From assembly GCF_000787815.1 (NCBI RefSeq), contig NZ_BBPO01000019.1:61964-117380 (forward strand): a stretch of 55,417 nt of DNA, read 5' to 3'. Origin of the DNA: Streptacidiphilus neutrinimicus. Lineage in GTDB: Bacteria; Actinomycetota; Actinomycetes; Streptomycetales; Streptomycetaceae. Below the pieces are notes generated by a model. It saw only the letters and a program-made list of their open reading frames with translations, was not told the origin of the DNA and searched no databases. Shown piece after piece: positions 9,092 to 18,331 of this stretch. Made by a program: the position numbers and the translations under genes. Position 1 is the first letter of the stretch; each line of letters begins with the position of its first letter.

Positions 9092-11343
9092 TACTTCTGC
9101 GACATCTGCGTCGCCTGGTGGAGCGCCTCCTCGCCCTCGGTGTCGAGGTGCGGCAGGATCCGGTCCAGCCACCGTGGCACCCACCAGGCGTGCCGCCCGA
9201 GCAGCGTCATCACGGCCGGGACCAGCAGCAGCCGGACGACGGTGGCGTCCACCAGGACGCTGACCGCCAGACCCAGGCCCAGCATCTTGACCACGATGTT
9301 GTCGCTCAGGATGAAGGCCGCGAAGACGCTGAACATGATCAGCGCCGCGCAGGTGATCACCCGTGCGGTGATCTCCAGGCCGTAGGCGACGCTGTCCTCG
9401 GCCCGCTTGGTGCGGATCCACGCCTCGTGGACCCGGGAGAGCAGGAAGATCTCGTAGTCCATGCTCAGCCCGAAAATGATCGCGAACATCATCATCGGCA
9501 CGTAGCTCTCGATCGGCACCTTCCCGGCGACGCCCAGCGCGGTGCCGCCCCAGCCCCACTGGAAGACCGCCACCACCACGCCGTAGGAGGCGCCGATCGA
9601 GAAGAGGTTCAGCACCGCCGCCTTGACCGCGACCAGCAGGCCCCGGAAGACCGCGAGGATGATCAGGAAGGCGAGACAGACGACGACCACGATGATCAGC
9701 GCCAGCCGCGAACTGATGATCTCGGTGAAGTCCTGCTGGGCCGCGGTCACGCCGGTCACGTAGGTCGTGGCCGCCGTCCCCTTGGCGCCCTGCGGCAGCG
9801 ACACGTCCTTCAGGTGGTTGAACAGGTGGGTGGTGTCCGCGGCCTGCGGCCGCTGGGTCGAGAGCGCGGTACCGGTCAGCACGTTCCCGTTGCTGGTGGG
9901 CTGGAGCGGGCTGATGCTGGCCGCGTTCGGGACGCCGGTCAGCGACTTCTGCAGGTTGGAGAGGAGTGAGGAGCGCTGGCTCGACGGCACGTTGGTCTGG
10001 TCGATCACGAGGGTGAGCGGTCCGTTGGCGCCCGGCCCGAAGCCCTGGCTGATCAGGTCGAAGGCGCGGCGGTCGGTGAAGGACGTCGGGTCGGCGCCGT
10101 CGTCGATGTGGTCGAGCCGCATCGAGAACAGCGGGATCGCCAGGATCCCGAGCACCACCACGCCGCTCGCCAGGAACCACCACGGGCGGCGTTCGACGCG
10201 CTTGGCGTAGCGGTGCCAGAAGCCGTGCTGCTCCTCCTCGGCCTCCTCGGACTTCTTCCCGGCGTCCTCGCCGGCCACCGGGCCGCCCTCGGCCACGGGG
10301 GTCTTCAGGCAGAACCGGTCGATCCGCCGCCCGATCAACCCGGCCAGCGCCGGCACCAGCGTCAGCGCGCCCGCGACCGCGGTCACCACCGTGACCGCGG
10401 CCGCGATGCCGAGACGGCCGATGAAGCTGAGCCCCGAGACGTAGAGGCCGGCCAGGGCCACGATGACGGTGCAGCCCGAGACCAGGACCGCGCGTCCACT
10501 GGTGGTGACCGCGATGCCCGCCGCGACGTGGGGTTCCACCCGGTCCATGATCAGCTGTCGGTAGCGGGTGATCAGGAACAGCGCGTAGTCGATGCCCACG
10601 CCGAGCCCGATCATGGTCGCCAGGGTCGGCGAGACGCTGGCGAAGTCGATCGCGGCCGCGAGCAGGCTGAGGCAGCTCAGGCCCACGATCACGCTGATCA
10701 GCGCCGTCACCAGCGGCAGGCCGGCCGCGATCAGACTGCCGAAGCCGATGATCAGGACCACGATCGCCACGGCGAAGCCGATGGCCTCACTGGTGAGGTC
10801 CTTCGCGTGGGGTCTGGCCGCCTCGCCGAGCGGTCCGCCGTACTCGACGTCCACGCCCGCCGAGCGCAACGGCTGGACCGCGGTGTCGACGCCGTGCAGG
10901 TAGTCGCTGCCCAGCGCGGTGGGGTTCTCGTCGAAGCGGACGGTGATGTACCCGATCGTGCCGTTGCTGGACAGCGCCCCGGTCGGGGTCGTGCCCCCGG
11001 AGGAGTTCGGCTGCGGCAGCGGGTTCTGCACGGACAGCACGTGGTCGAGCTTCTGCAAGTTGGCGACCACCTGGTTCACCTGGGTGGTGAAGTCCGTCAG
11101 GGGCTTCGCGTCCTGCATCACCACCGTCGAACTGGTGCCGCCGATGCTGGGCGCGTTCGCCTGGAGGACGTTGGCGCCCTTCTGCGACTGGCTGTCGGGC
11201 AGGTTGAAGTCGTCCGAGTACGTGCCGCCGAAACTGTTCTGCAGTCCGTGGAGCACGCCCAGGACCGCCAGCCACACCACGAGCACGATGATCGCGTGGC
11301 GGGCGCACCATTCGCCGAGTCGTTGCAGGATGCCTTTTCGCAC
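9091..11343 (-). CDS. MMPL/RND-family membrane transporter
   Basis: 750 aa, an actinobacterial MMPL exporter. It has two repeats of one N-terminal helix, a large external loop and five helices. Helix 1 is at about 17-36 (HAIIVLVVWLAVLGVL). The first helical block contains GLGVGIDYALFLITRYRQ (about 248-265); the second contains FGLSMDYEIFLLSRVHEAW. The Asp-Tyr pairs are the expected proton-relay positions. The family exports lipids, siderophores or hydrophobic compounds; the substrate is not evident. The GTG start lies six bases after GATACT, a leaderless arrangement. Convergence with the lipase gene does not prove a shared role, though a lipid-related substrate would fit. Confidence 0.92.
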   Translation of the reverse strand: MRKGILQRLGEWCARHAIIVLVVWLAVLGVLHGLQNSFGGTYSDDFNLPDSQSQKGANVLQANAPSIGGTSSTVVMQDAKPLTDFTTQVNQVVANLQKLDHVLSVQNPLPQPNSSGGTTPTGALSSNGTIGYITVRFDENPTALGSDYLHGVDTAVQPLRSAGVDVEYGGPLGEAARPHAKDLTSEAIGFAVAIVVLIIGFGSLIAAGLPLVTALISVIVGLSCLSLLAAAIDFASVSPTLATMIGLGVGIDYALFLITRYRQLIMDRVEPHVAAGIAVTTSGRAVLVSGCTVIVALAGLYVSGLSFIGRLGIAAAVTVVTAVAGALTLVPALAGLIGRRIDRFCLKTPVAEGGPVAGEDAGKKSEEAEEEQHGFWHRYAKRVERRPWWFLASGVVVLGILAIPLFSMRLDHIDDGADPTSFTDRRAFDLISQGFGPGANGPLTLVIDQTNVPSSQRSSLLSNLQKSLTGVPNAASISPLQPTSNGNVLTGTALSTQRPQAADTTHLFNHLKDVSLPQGAKGTAATTYVTGVTAAQQDFTEIISSRLALIIVVVVCLAFLIILAVFRGLLVAVKAAVLNLFSIGASYGVVVAVFQWGWGGTALGVAGKVPIESYVPMMMFAIIFGLSMDYEIFLLSRVHEAWIRTKRAEDSVAYGLEITARVITCAALIMFSVFAAFILSDNIVVKMLGLGLAVSVLVDATVVRLLLVPAVMTLLGRHAWWVPRWLDRILPHLDTEGEEALHQATQMSQK

Positions 11344-11429
11344 CTGTTCAGTATCAGAGCGTCACCATCGACCCCCGCAATTCGGACAGAGCCGTTCGGA
11401 GGTCGGACCTGATCCCGACTCAGCCCTGC

Positions 11430-12218
11430 TCAGAGCCGGACGGGGTGCCCCGCCCCGCGCAGGGACTCCTTCACCTCAGCGATCGTCAGATCGCCGAAGT
11501 GGAAGACGCTGGCGGCCAGCACCGCGTCCGCGCCCGCGCCCACGGCCGGGGCGAAGTCGGCGACCTTGCCCGCGCCGCCGCTGGCGATGACCGGGACCGA
11601 GACCGCCTTGCGCACGGCCGCGATCATCTCCAGGTCGTAGCCGTCCTTGGTGCCGTCGGCGTCCATGGAGTTCAGCAGGATCTCGCCCGCGCCGAGCTCC
11701 GCGGCGCGCGTCGCCCACTCCACCGCGTCGATCCCGGTGCCGGTGCGGCCGCCGTGCGTGGTGACCTCGAAGCCGGAGGCGGTCCCGGCGCCCTCGGCGC
11801 GGTCCTGGTCGACGACGCGGCGGGCGTCCACCGACAGCACCAGCACCTGACGGCCGAAGCGCCGCGCGATCTCGCGGATCAGCTCGGGCCGGGCGATGGC
11901 CGCGGTGTTGACGCCGACCTTGTCCGCGCCCGCGCGCAGCAGCCGGTCGACGTCCTCGACGGTGCGCACGCCGCCGCCGACGGTCAGGGGGATGAACACC
12001 TGCTCGGCGGTGCGGCGCACGATGTCGTACGTGGTCTCGCGGTCGCCGGAGGAGGCGGTGATGTCCAGGAAGGTCAGTTCGTCGGCGCCCTGCGCGTCGT
12101 AGATCTTGGCCAGCTCGACCGGGTCGCCGGCGTCGCGCAGGTTCTGGAAGTTGACGCCCTTGACCACCCGCCCGGCGTCGACGTCCAGGCAGGGGATCAC
12201 GCGGACCGCGAGGGTCAT
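11430..12218 (-). CDS. hisF: Imidazole glycerol phosphate synthase, cyclase subunit
   Basis: HisF, 262 aa, is the (beta/alpha)8 cyclase that uses HisH-derived ammonia to make IGP and AICAR from PRFAR. It shows the N-terminal [19 protein letters not shown] with the catalytic Asp, [43 protein letters not shown] (second catalytic Asp) and [16 protein letters not shown]. The slightly long middle segment ([20 protein letters not shown]) is typical of actinobacterial HisF. Its ATG overlaps the ridA-like stop by 4 bases, so it is translationally coupled as the last gene of the his operon. An 86-bp gap to the MMPL gene start shows no clear terminator. Confidence 0.97.
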   Translation of the reverse strand: MTLAVRVIPCLDVDAGRVVKGVNFQNLRDAGDPVELAKIYDAQGADELTFLDITASSGDRETTYDIVRRTAEQVFIPLTVGGGVRTVEDVDRLLRAGADKVGVNTAAIARPELIREIARRFGRQVLVLSVDARRVVDQDRAEGAGTASGFEVTTHGGRTGTGIDAVEWATRAAELGAGEILLNSMDADGTKDGYDLEMIAAVRKAVSVPVIASGGAGKVADFAPAVGAGADAVLAASVFHFGDLTIAEVKESLRGAGHPVRL

Positions 12219-12622
12219 CTCAGGAGCTCCACATTCTTCTTGTACGCGTCGACCTCGACCTCGACGCTCATTCTCGAGTCGACGAGGGCGTTGATGACGA
12301 CCATGGTGCAGGCCGGCCGGATCTCCCCCAGCAGGTCCCGGTGGGCCCGGCCGACCTCGTCGGTGTCGCGGGCGTGGGTGACGTAGAGGCGGGTGCGGAC
12401 GATGTCCGCCTTGTCCAGGCCGAACCGGGAGAGCGCGTCGAGGGCGACCCCGAAGGCGGCCACGGTCTGCTCGTAGGGCGAGCCCTCGAACCGGACCGAG
12501 CCGTCGTCCCAGGCGGTGCAGCCGGAGACGAAGACGAAGTCCCCTATCGCGACGGCACGTGCGAAGCCGTACTGGTCCTCCCAGGGGGAGTAACCGCCCA
12601 CGTGCCGCCGATCCTGCGTCAT
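12215..12622 (-). CDS. RidA/YjgF-family protein inside the his operon
   Basis: 135 aa. The RidA fold shows [24 protein letters not shown] near the N-terminus, [21 protein letters not shown], and the C-terminal [28 protein letters not shown]. The Arg before PACTMV is the substrate-carboxylate binder of RidA enzymes. RidA proteins hydrolyse reactive enamine/imine intermediates that can damage PLP enzymes. Location between priA and hisF suggests protection of, or a link to, histidine synthesis; this is inference. The ATG at 12622 has GGAGG at a 7-base spacing. The stop overlaps the hisF start. The subgroup with an extended YSPWED start differs from classical RidA. Confidence 0.88.
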   Translation of the reverse strand: MTQDRRHVGGYSPWEDQYGFARAVAIGDFVFVSGCTAWDDGSVRFEGSPYEQTVAAFGVALDALSRFGLDKADIVRTRLYVTHARDTDEVGRAHRDLLGEIRPACTMVVINALVDSRMSVEVEVDAYKKNVELLR

Positions 12623-12641
12623 CCCGCGACCTCCATCGGTG

Positions 12642-13373
12642 TCAGGACACTGCTGCGAGAGCCTCTTCGAGCGTGAACGCCTGCGCGTAGAGGGCCTTGC
12701 CCACGATGGCCCCCTCCACACCTTCGGGCACCAGCGTCGCGATGTCACGGAGGTCCGGCAGCGAGGACACGCCGCCGGAGGCGACGACCGCACGGTCGGT
12801 GGCGGCGCAGACGTTGCGCAGCAGCTCCAGGTTGGGGCCGGTGAGCGTGCCGTCCTTGTCCACGTCGGTGACGACGTAGCGGGCGCAGCCCTCGGCGTCG
12901 AGGCGGGCCAGCGCCTCGTACAGGTCGCCGCCCTCGCTGGTCCAGCCGCGGCCGCGCAGCGTGGTGCCGACGACGTCGAGGCCGACCGCGATCCGGTCGC
13001 CGTACTCGGCGATGACCTTGGCGACCCACTCCGGGGACTCCAGAGCCGCGGTGCCGAGGTTGACCCGGGCGCAGCCGGTGGCGAGCGCGGCGCGCAGCGA
13101 GGCGTCGTCGCGGATGCCGCCGGAGAGCTCGACCTTGACGTCCAGTCGGCCGGTGACCTCCGCGAGGAGCTCGCGGTTGTCGCCGGTGCCGAAGGCGGCG
13201 TCGAGGTCGACCAGGTGGATCCACTCGGCGCCCGCGTTCTGCCACGCCAGCGCGGCCGCCAGCGGCTCGCCGTAGGAGGTCTCCGAGCCGGAGGCGCCCT
13301 TGACCAGGCGCACGGCCTGACCGTCGCGGACGTCGACGGCAGGGAGGAGAACGAGCTTGGAGGTGTCGCTCAC
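12642..13373 (-). CDS. priA: Bifunctional ProFAR isomerase / phosphoribosylanthranilate isomerase (HisA/PriA)
   Basis: 243 aa (beta/alpha)8 isomerase. Motifs include [20 protein letters not shown] with the N-terminal catalytic Asp, [48 protein letters not shown] with the C-terminal catalytic Asp, and [13 protein letters not shown]. In Streptomyces and mycobacteria this enzyme serves both histidine (HisA) and tryptophan (TrpF) synthesis, and no trpF is visible here, so PriA is the preferred name. The true start is the GTG at 13373, which overlaps the hisH stop in GTGA. Bifunctionality is inferred from the taxon, not proved by the sequence. Confidence 0.94.
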   Translation of the reverse strand: MSDTSKLVLLPAVDVRDGQAVRLVKGASGSETSYGEPLAAALAWQNAGAEWIHLVDLDAAFGTGDNRELLAEVTGRLDVKVELSGGIRDDASLRAALATGCARVNLGTAALESPEWVAKVIAEYGDRIAVGLDVVGTTLRGRGWTSEGGDLYEALARLDAEGCARYVVTDVDKDGTLTGPNLELLRNVCAATDRAVVASGGVSSLPDLRDIATLVPEGVEGAIVGKALYAQAFTLEEALAAVS

Positions 13374-14005
13374 AGCGTGTCGATCCAGTTCTTGAGGAGG
13401 GCGGCGCCGGCGTCGCCGGACTTCTCGGGGTGGAACTGCGTGGCGGAGAGCGGGCCGTTCTCCACCGCGGCGACGAACGGCTCGCCGTGCTCGGCCCAGG
13501 TGACCTTGGGCGGCCGCAGCTGCTCGATCGGGTCCATCTCCCAGCGGCGGACGCCGTAGGAGTGCACGAAGTAGTAGCGGGCGTCCTCGGGCAGCCCGGC
13601 GAAGAGGACGGTGCCCTCGGCCGGGGTGACGGTGTTCCAGCCCATGTGCGGCACGACGGGCGCACGCAGCGGCTCGACGGTGCCGGGCCACTCGTCGCAG
13701 CCCTCCGTGTCGACGCCGTGCTCGACGCCGTGGGCGAAGAGGATCTGCATGCCGACGCAGATGCCCAGCACCGGGCGGCCGCCGGAGAGGCGGCGGCCGA
13801 TCAGCCGGTCGCCCTTGACGGCCCTCAGGCCCTCCATGCAGGCGGCGAAGGCGCCGACGCCGGGCACCAGCAGCCCGTCGGCGTTCAGCGCCTCGGTGAA
13901 GTCGGAGCTGATGACGGCCTCCGCGCCGACGCGCTCGAGGGCGCGCTGCGCGGAGCGGACGTTGCCGGAGCCGTAGTCGAGGACGACCACGCTCTTGGCG
14001 GTCAT
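13370..14005 (-). CDS. hisH: Imidazole glycerol phosphate synthase, glutamine amidotransferase subunit
   Basis: HisH, 211 aa, hydrolyses glutamine and feeds ammonia to HisF. It is a class I amidotransferase with the nucleophile elbow [10 protein letters not shown] (Cys83) and the His192/Glu194 dyad in TQFHPEKSG. It also has the N-terminal [17 protein letters not shown] and [10 protein letters not shown]. The length is normal. Its stop overlaps the priA GTG by 4 bases. The gene upstream is a small membrane protein, with a 19-bp gap holding AAGGGA before the ATG. Confidence 0.96.
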   Translation of the reverse strand: MTAKSVVVLDYGSGNVRSAQRALERVGAEAVISSDFTEALNADGLLVPGVGAFAACMEGLRAVKGDRLIGRRLSGGRPVLGICVGMQILFAHGVEHGVDTEGCDEWPGTVEPLRAPVVPHMGWNTVTPAEGTVLFAGLPEDARYYFVHSYGVRRWEMDPIEQLRPPKVTWAEHGEPFVAAVENGPLSATQFHPEKSGDAGAALLKNWIDTL

Positions 14006-14024
14006 GTCGTACGTCCCTTCCGGG

Positions 14025-14177
14025 TCAGATGCGGAGCAGGCCCGCGGCGAGACTCATCACGGCACAGATCGCGAGCAGCACGATCACGCCCTTCGGCAGC
14101 TTCTGCCTCCAGAACGAGTACGCGCCGCCGGCGAGGAACAGGCCGAGGAAGATCAGAACGAAGGAGGTGCCGCTCAC
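14025..14177 (-). CDS. 50-aa membrane protein between hisB and hisH
   Basis: This short gene starts at a GTG that overlaps the hisB stop (GTGA) and ends 19 bp before hisH. The product is 50 aa. A first hydrophobic helix ([19 protein letters not shown], about residues 5-23) is followed by a basic loop (RQKLPKG) and a second helix ([18 protein letters not shown], about 31-48). Standard gene calling may miss it because of its size. The two-helix hairpin, normal codon bias and both junctions support real translation. I do not recognise a characterised family. The position suggests co-expression with histidine synthesis, possibly only by operon hitch-hiking. Confidence 0.85.
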   Translation of the reverse strand: MSGTSFVLIFLGLFLAGGAYSFWRQKLPKGVIVLLAICAVMSLAAGLLRI

Positions 14178-14782
14178 AGTGCGCCCTTGGTCGACGGGAT
14201 GATGCCCGCCGCGCGCGGATCCAGCTCGGAGGCGTAGCGCAGTGCGCGCGCCAGCGCCTTGAACTGTGCCTCGACGATGTGGTGGGCGTTACGTCCATAC
14301 GGTACGTGGACGTGGAGGGCGACCTGTGCCTGGGCCACGAAGGACTCCAGGATGTGCCGCGTCATCGTGGTGTCGTACGAGCCGATCATCGGGGCCATGC
14401 CCTCGGGCTCGGTGTGCACCAGGTACGGACGGCCGGACAGGTCGACGGTCACCTGCGCGAGCGACTCGTCCAGCGGCACGGAGGCGTCGGCGAAGCGGCG
14501 GATGCCCACCTTGTCGCCCAGCGCCTGCTTGAAGGCGGCGCCGAGTGCCAGCGAGGTGTCCTCGATGGTGTGGTGGGTGTCGATGTGCAGGTCGCCGTCG
14601 GTCTTCACGGTGAGGTCGAAGAAGCCGTGGCGGCCGAGCTGGTCGAGCATGTGGTCGTAGAAGCCGACACCGGTGGAGATGTCGGTCTTCCCGGTGCCGT
14701 CCAGGTCTATCTCGACCTTGACGGAGGTCTCCTTGGTGGTGCGCTCGACGCGGCCCACACGGTGCTGGTCGCTGCGGGACAT
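14174..14782 (-). CDS. hisB: Imidazoleglycerol-phosphate dehydratase
   Basis: HisB, 202 aa, is the monofunctional dehydratase without the HisN phosphatase domain. It converts IGP to imidazole-acetol phosphate. The paired Mn-binding motifs are intact: FYDHMLDQLGRHGFFDL, DTHHTIEDTSLALG, RHILESFVAQAQ and NAHHIVEAQFKALARALR. The N-terminus RVGRVERTTKETSVKVEIDLDG is typical. hisC ends directly next to the start. Its stop overlaps the GTG of the 50-aa membrane protein. Confidence 0.97.
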   Translation of the reverse strand: MSRSDQHRVGRVERTTKETSVKVEIDLDGTGKTDISTGVGFYDHMLDQLGRHGFFDLTVKTDGDLHIDTHHTIEDTSLALGAAFKQALGDKVGIRRFADASVPLDESLAQVTVDLSGRPYLVHTEPEGMAPMIGSYDTTMTRHILESFVAQAQVALHVHVPYGRNAHHIVEAQFKALARALRYASELDPRAAGIIPSTKGAL

Positions 14783-15946
14783 TTAGCGGTTCTCCAAAAG
14801 GGAGGAGCGCGCGGAGCGCGTCGTTGAAAGGGTGGCGGCGGGCGACGGGAGGGCTGTGCGGACGGCGTCGAGGAAGGCGTCGTTCTCGGCGGGGGTGCCC
14901 GCGGTGACCCGGAGCCGTCCGGGCACGCCGTTGTCGCGTACCAGCACGCCCTGGGCCAGGATCGCCTGCCAGATCGCGTGGGTGTCCTCGAAGCGGCCGA
15001 ACTGCACGAAGTTGGCGTCGGAGTCGGTGACCTCCAGGCCCATCGCGCGCAGCTCGGTGACGATGCGGTCGCGCTCGGACTTGAGCTTGTCGACGTAGCC
15101 GAGCAGGACGTCGGTGAACTCCAGCGCGGCCAGCGCCGTCGCCTGCGTCACCGCGGAGAGGTGGTAGGGCAGCCTGACCAGCTGCACGGCGTCGACGACG
15201 GCCGGCGTCGCGGCGAAGTAGCCCAGACGCAGACCGGCCGCGCCGAAGGCCTTCGACATGGTCCGGGTGACGACCATGAGCGGGCGGCCGTCGAGCAGTT
15301 CCAGCAGCGAGGGCCGGTGCGAGAACTCGACGTAGGCCTCGTCGACGATGACCAGCGTCGGCTTGACCGCCTGCGCGGCGTCGTAGAGGCGGATCACCGT
15401 CTCGCGCTCGACGGCCGTGCCGGTCGGGTTGTTGGGCGAGCAGACGAAGAGCACGTCCGGACGCTCGGCGTGCAGGGTCGCCTCGGCGGCCTCGACGTCG
15501 ATGGTGAAGTCCGCGCGGCGCGGGCCCTCGATCCAACGGGTGCCGGTGCCGCGCGAGATCAGGTCGTGCATCTGGTACGTCGGCGAGAAGCCGAGCGCGG
15601 TGCGCCCGGAGCCGCCGAAGGTCTGCATCAGCTGCTGGATGATCTCGTTGGAGCCGTTGGCGGCCCAGACCTGCTCCCGCGTCACCGTCCGTCCGGTGGA
15701 CCGCGACAGGTACGCCGCCAGCTGCGTGCGCAGCTCCACCGCGTCGCGGTCGGGGTAGCGGTTGAGGTCCCGCGCCGCCTCGGCGACCCGCTCGGCGATG
15801 CGGGCGACGAGGTCCTCGGGCAGCGAGTACGGGTTCTCGTTGGTGTTCAGCAGCACCGGCACGTGCAACTGCGGCGCGCCGTACGGGGACTTGCCCTTGA
15901 GCTCGTCGCGGATGGGCAGGTCGTCGATCTGCAGGTCGTCACTCAC
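14783..15946 (-). CDS. hisC: Histidinol-phosphate aminotransferase
   Basis: HisC, 387 aa from the chosen start, is a PLP fold-type I aminotransferase acting on imidazole-acetol phosphate with glutamate. It shows [72 protein letters not shown] and [17 protein letters not shown], with Lys232 the PLP lysine. I place the start at the GTG at 15946, which overlaps the end of hisD by 8 bases. A reading frame extends to 15988 with 14 more residues that do not look conserved. It probably depends on translational coupling to hisD. Confidence 0.95.
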   Translation of the reverse strand: MSDDLQIDDLPIRDELKGKSPYGAPQLHVPVLLNTNENPYSLPEDLVARIAERVAEAARDLNRYPDRDAVELRTQLAAYLSRSTGRTVTREQVWAANGSNEIIQQLMQTFGGSGRTALGFSPTYQMHDLISRGTGTRWIEGPRRADFTIDVEAAEATLHAERPDVLFVCSPNNPTGTAVERETVIRLYDAAQAVKPTLVIVDEAYVEFSHRPSLLELLDGRPLMVVTRTMSKAFGAAGLRLGYFAATPAVVDAVQLVRLPYHLSAVTQATALAALEFTDVLLGYVDKLKSERDRIVTELRAMGLEVTDSDANFVQFGRFEDTHAIWQAILAQGVLVRDNGVPGRLRVTAGTPAENDAFLDAVRTALPSPAATLSTTRSARSSLLENR

Positions 15947-17249
15947 TCTTCGGCACACTCCAGTCGAAGCGGGCACGGATCGCGTCACCGTGGCCCGGAA
16001 GGTCCTCCGCGTTGGCGAGCGTGACCACGTGCCCGGCCACCTCGGCCAGGGCGTCGCGGTCGTAGCTGACCACGTGGATGCCGCGCAGGAAGGACTGGAC
16101 GGAGAGCCCCGAGGAGTGGCAGGCGCAGCCGCCGGTGGGCAGGACGTGGTTGGACCCGGCCGCGTAGTCGCCGAGCGACACGGGCGCGAACGGACCGACG
16201 AAGACCGCGCCCGCGTTGACCACGCGCGCGGCGACGGCCTCGGCGTCGGCGGTCTGGATCTCCAGGTGCTCGGCCGCGTAGGCGTTGACGATCTCGAGCC
16301 CCTGCTCCAGGTCGCGCACCAGGACGATGCCGGACTGCGGGCCCGCCAGCGCGGTGGCGATCCGCTCGCTGTGCTTGGTCGCCTCGACCTGCTGGGGCAG
16401 CTCGGCCTCGACGGCCTCGGCGAGCTCGACGGAGTCGGTGACCAGGACGGCCGCGGCCATCGGGTCGTGCTCGGCCTGGCTGATCATGTCGGCCGCGACG
16501 TGACGCGGGTCTGCGGTGGCGTCCGCCAGGATCGCGATCTCCGTCGGCCCGGCCTCGGCGTCGATGCCGATCCGGCCCTTGAGCAGGCGCTTCGCGGAGG
16601 CGACCCAGATGTTGCCCGGGCCGGTGACCAGGTTGACCGGGCGGCACTCGCCGGCGCCGTAGGCGAACATCGCGATCGCCTGGGCGCCGCCGACGGCGTA
16701 GACCTCGTCGACGCCCAGCAGCGCGCACGCCGCCAGGATCGTCGGGTGCGGCAGCCCGCCGAACTCCTTCTGCGGCGGCGAGGTCACGGCCAGGGAGCCG
16801 ACTCCGGCCTCCTGCGCCGGGACGACGTTCATGACCACCGAGGACGGGTAGACGGCCAGGCCGCCCGGCACGTACAGGCCGACGCGCTCGACCGGCACCC
16901 AGCGCTCGGTGACGGTGCCGCCGGGCACCACCTGGGTGGTGTGGTCGGTGCGGCGCTGCTCGCGGTGCACCAGGCGGGCGCGGCGGATCGACTCCTCCAG
17001 CGCGGCCCGGACGGCGGGGTCCAGCGTCTCCAGTGCGGCGGCGATCGTCGCCTTGGGCACGCGGATGTCGGTCAGCCGAACCCCGTCGAAGCGCTCCGTG
17101 ATCTCGATCAGCGCCTCGACGCCGCGATGATGGACGTCCTCGCAGATGGGCCGCACCTTCTCCAGGGCGGCCTCGACATCGAGCTCGGCGCGCGGCAGCA
17201 CGGCGCGCGGGTCCTCGGTGGAGCTGCGGAGGTCGATTCGAGAAATCAC
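15939..17249 (-). CDS. hisD: Histidinol dehydrogenase
   Basis: HisD, 436 aa, oxidises L-histidinol to L-histidine with two NAD+ and is the first gene of the his operon. Conserved segments include [81 protein letters not shown] (zinc and catalytic residues), [10 protein letters not shown] and [15 protein letters not shown]. The start is the GTG at 17249 ([10 protein letters not shown]...). A TAGACT -10 box ends 7 bases before it and no Shine-Dalgarno sequence is present, so a leaderless mRNA is likely. The reading frame upstream of this GTG is not conserved-looking. Confidence 0.96.
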   Translation of the reverse strand: MISRIDLRSSTEDPRAVLPRAELDVEAALEKVRPICEDVHHRGVEALIEITERFDGVRLTDIRVPKATIAAALETLDPAVRAALEESIRRARLVHREQRRTDHTTQVVPGGTVTERWVPVERVGLYVPGGLAVYPSSVVMNVVPAQEAGVGSLAVTSPPQKEFGGLPHPTILAACALLGVDEVYAVGGAQAIAMFAYGAGECRPVNLVTGPGNIWVASAKRLLKGRIGIDAEAGPTEIAILADATADPRHVAADMISQAEHDPMAAAVLVTDSVELAEAVEAELPQQVEATKHSERIATALAGPQSGIVLVRDLEQGLEIVNAYAAEHLEIQTADAEAVAARVVNAGAVFVGPFAPVSLGDYAAGSNHVLPTGGCACHSSGLSVQSFLRGIHVVSYDRDALAEVAGHVVTLANAEDLPGHGDAIRARFDWSVPKSE

Positions 17250-17256
17250 GCTGTCG

Positions 17257-17262
17257 AGTCTA
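17257..17262 (-). promoter_or_regulatory. -10 box of the his operon, leaderless type
   Basis: On the minus strand TAGACT ends 7 bases before the hisD GTG. The -35 region has no clear match. This implies a leaderless operon transcript. Confidence 0.5.
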
Positions 17263-17291
17263 GTGAGGCGTGGGAAAAGACTGCCGATCCA

Positions 17292-17306
17292 TATCACTCT
17301 CTGATA
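17292..17306. promoter_or_regulatory. Inverted repeat TATCA-N5-TGATA upstream of hisD
   Basis: This perfect 5+5 inverted repeat sits 43-57 bp upstream of the hisD start, just beyond the expected -35 region. It stands out as AT-rich in GC-rich DNA and could be an operator. The rest of the gap (17307-17546) shows nothing I can name. Confidence 0.35.
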
Positions 17307-17546
17307 CGTGTCCTGAGACGGGCGGTGACATCATCGGCCCGGACCGCCCCGTGGAGGCCGCAGCCGCGCCCGACCGTGACCGACGACACGTTCGGCCGCG
17401 CCGGACTCGCCGGGCCCGTGCGGCGAGGGCAGCGTGGTCTTCGGTCCCCGAACCGGAGACCCCCGAACACCCGTACCGGCGAGCTGCCCCGAGCGCGACC
17501 CGGTACGGGCACCGGAACCCCGGCACGGCGACCCGCCGGTAGCCCT

Positions 17547-17552
17547 TACGCT
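17547..17552 (+). promoter_or_regulatory. -10 box, leaderless type, for the Lon-substrate-domain gene
   Basis: TACGCT precedes the GTG at 17561 by 8 bases with no Shine-Dalgarno sequence between them. Confidence 0.4.
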
Positions 17553-17560
17553 TGCGCACT

Positions 17561-18268
17561 GTGACGGAACGGCTCCCCCTCTTCCCGCTGGGCTCGGTGC
17601 TCTACCCGGGGCTGGTGCTCCCCCTCCACGTGTTCGAGGAGCGCTACCGCCGGCTGATGGCCGACCTGACCGCCCAGCCCGAGCCGCACCGCTTCGGTGT
17701 CGTGGCGATCCGCGACGGCCGCGAGGTCGCGCCGACGGGCGTCGACGGCGCTCCCGCGCTGGCCGGGCTCGGCCCCGACCCGCACCGGGCGCTGTTCGAG
17801 ATCGGCTGCGTCGCCGAGATCGCCCAGCTCCAGTCGCACCGCGACGGCCGCTACGAGCTGATCGCCACCGGCACCACCCGCTTCCGCGTCCTGTCCATCG
17901 ACGCGACCGGCCCCTACCTCACCGCCGAGGTCGAGGACGTCCCGGAGGAGACAGGGCCGGAGGCGAAGGTCCTGGCCGCCGGGGTGGAGCGGGTGTTCCG
18001 CACCTACCGCAAGCGCCTGGCGGGCGCGCAGGAGAGCACCGTCGCGGGCGAGCGCGAATTGCCGGACGACCCGAACATCCTCTCCTACCTGGTCGCGGCG
18101 GCCTCGGTGCTGGACACCGGGGACAAGCAGCGCCTGCTGGCCGCCGGCTCCGCCAGCGACCGGCTCCGCGCGGAGCTCCGCCTGCTGCGCCGCGAGGCGG
18201 CGGTCCTCGCCAAGCTCCCCTCCCTCCCGGCGGTCGAGCTGACCCGACAGGCCTTCAGCCCCAACTAG
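17561..18268 (+). CDS. Lon substrate-binding-domain protein (LON N-terminal domain only)
   Basis: 235 aa. It starts VTERLPLFPLGSVLYPGLVLPLHVFEERYR, the hallmark of the PF02190 Lon N-terminal domain. It continues through FGVVAIRDGREV, GCVAEIAQLQSHRDGRYELIATGTTRFRV and a helical C-terminal part. There is no ATPase or protease domain. Stand-alone LON-domain proteins are widespread in actinobacteria and may bind unfolded proteins; their role is not established. The GTG at 17561 is chosen over a frame start 9 bases upstream because of the conserved-looking start and the leaderless -10 box. The ybaK-type gene follows after 63 bp. Confidence 0.85.
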   Translation: MTERLPLFPLGSVLYPGLVLPLHVFEERYRRLMADLTAQPEPHRFGVVAIRDGREVAPTGVDGAPALAGLGPDPHRALFEIGCVAEIAQLQSHRDGRYELIATGTTRFRVLSIDATGPYLTAEVEDVPEETGPEAKVLAAGVERVFRTYRKRLAGAQESTVAGERELPDDPNILSYLVAAASVLDTGDKQRLLAAGSASDRLRAELRLLRREAAVLAKLPSLPAVELTRQAFSPN

Positions 18269-18331
18269 GGCCGGCGGCGGCACAGGCGCCGAGCCCCCAG
18301 AGCGAGACGACCGGACAGGAGCGCGGCGCAC

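Noticed and set aside
12639-13559. A 306-codon plus-strand frame opposite priA
   Set aside because: Antisense shadow; priA and hisH on the minus strand have all catalytic motifs and GTGA coupling.
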